Source: Paenisporosarcina cavernae
GTDB taxonomy: Bacteria; Bacillota; Bacilli; Bacillales_A; Planococcaceae
NCBI RefSeq assembly: GCF_003595195.1
Contig: NZ_CP032418.1
Coordinates: 1,252,501-1,316,500 of the forward strand
Direction: 5' to 3'
DNA: 64,000 nucleotides
The translations under genes were made by a program, and so were the position numbers. The notes beneath the pieces were generated by a model that was given only the letters and a program-made list of their open reading frames with translations, was not told the origin of the DNA and ran no database searches. Shown one piece after another: positions 63,866 to 64,000 of the stretch (the stretch's first letter is position 1; every line of letters starts with the position of its first letter).

Positions 63866-63920
63866 TCCAAACACCCTCCTCTTTCTTCAAATATTAGGAA
63901 ATTCTTTCAAACATCTATAT

Positions 63921-63949
63921 ATGATAAGTTTTTTTAAAGATATTTGCAA
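63921..63949 (-). promoter_or_regulatory. Sigma-A promoter of ltaS
   Basis: TTGCAA (63949-63944), 17-base spacer, TATCAT (63926-63921) on the minus strand, about 55 bases before the start. Nothing else is recognised up to the window edge. Confidence 0.55.
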
Positions 63950-64000
63950 CTGATTTCCTGTACCCGTTATTAGACGGATAAAAACCAAAATAGTTTCATT

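Overview
The window reads as chromosomal core DNA of a low-GC, aerobic Gram-positive rod of the order Bacillales, most likely Planococcaceae-like. This placement is inferred from protein similarity and gene order, not computed. The order of genes follows the Bacillus subtilis yqj-yqi-yqh-yqg region almost throughout: rnz, dinB, bkd, spo0A, spoIVB, recN, argR, dxs, xse, folD, nusB, accBC, spoIIIA, efp, gcv, comG, yqgX. I see no rRNA, tRNA, prophage, insertion sequence or CRISPR array.

Left part (1-12.6 kb, mostly minus strand): a small lipoprotein, RNase Z, DNA polymerase IV, a lone CheW-like protein and an M20 peptidase. These are followed by the propionate/methylmalonyl-CoA genes (carboxyltransferase, epimerase, both mutase subunits, MeaB GTPase), a bacilliredoxin, an aromatic-acid-exporter-like membrane protein and the 32-residue miniprotein Prli42. 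Next (13-23.2 kb) is the complete branched-chain keto-acid operon ptb-bcd-buk-lpdV-bkdAA-bkdAB-bkdB with its regulator BkdR. Valine and isoleucine breakdown by Bkd gives propionyl-CoA, which the mutase genes convert to succinyl-CoA. Strong cre sites before ptb and before mutA suggest that both blocks are under CcpA control.

Middle (23-46.5 kb): glycerophosphodiesterase, FapA, Spo0A, SpoIVB, RecN, ArgR, the isoprenoid/exonuclease VII/folate block, NusB, Asp23, AccC and AccB, a strikingly reduced spoIIIA locus, EF-P, a prolidase, AroQ, YqhR and YqhQ. The spoIIIA locus has no AA or AB gene, AF is only a 50-residue two-helix stub, and AE and AG are shortened.

Right part (46.5-64 kb): a cobalamin-dependent (class II) ribonucleotide reductase behind two NrdR-like boxes, LipM, a rhodanese, the glycine-cleavage operon behind a tandem glycine riboswitch, shikimate kinase, the comG competence-pilus operon, MgsR, small membrane proteins, a metallo-hydrolase and lipoteichoic acid synthase. 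In comG, comGE has no usable start codon and ComGG is very short.

Main oddities: (1) the minimal spoIIIA locus; (2) a BkdR that has lost the sigma-54 contact loop, with no -24/-12 promoter before ptb; (3) erosion of comGE and comGG; (4) two unrelated intergenic tandem arrays sharing a 21-bp period. Several start codons were moved inward from the longest reading frame because the ribosome binding site lies inside the extension.
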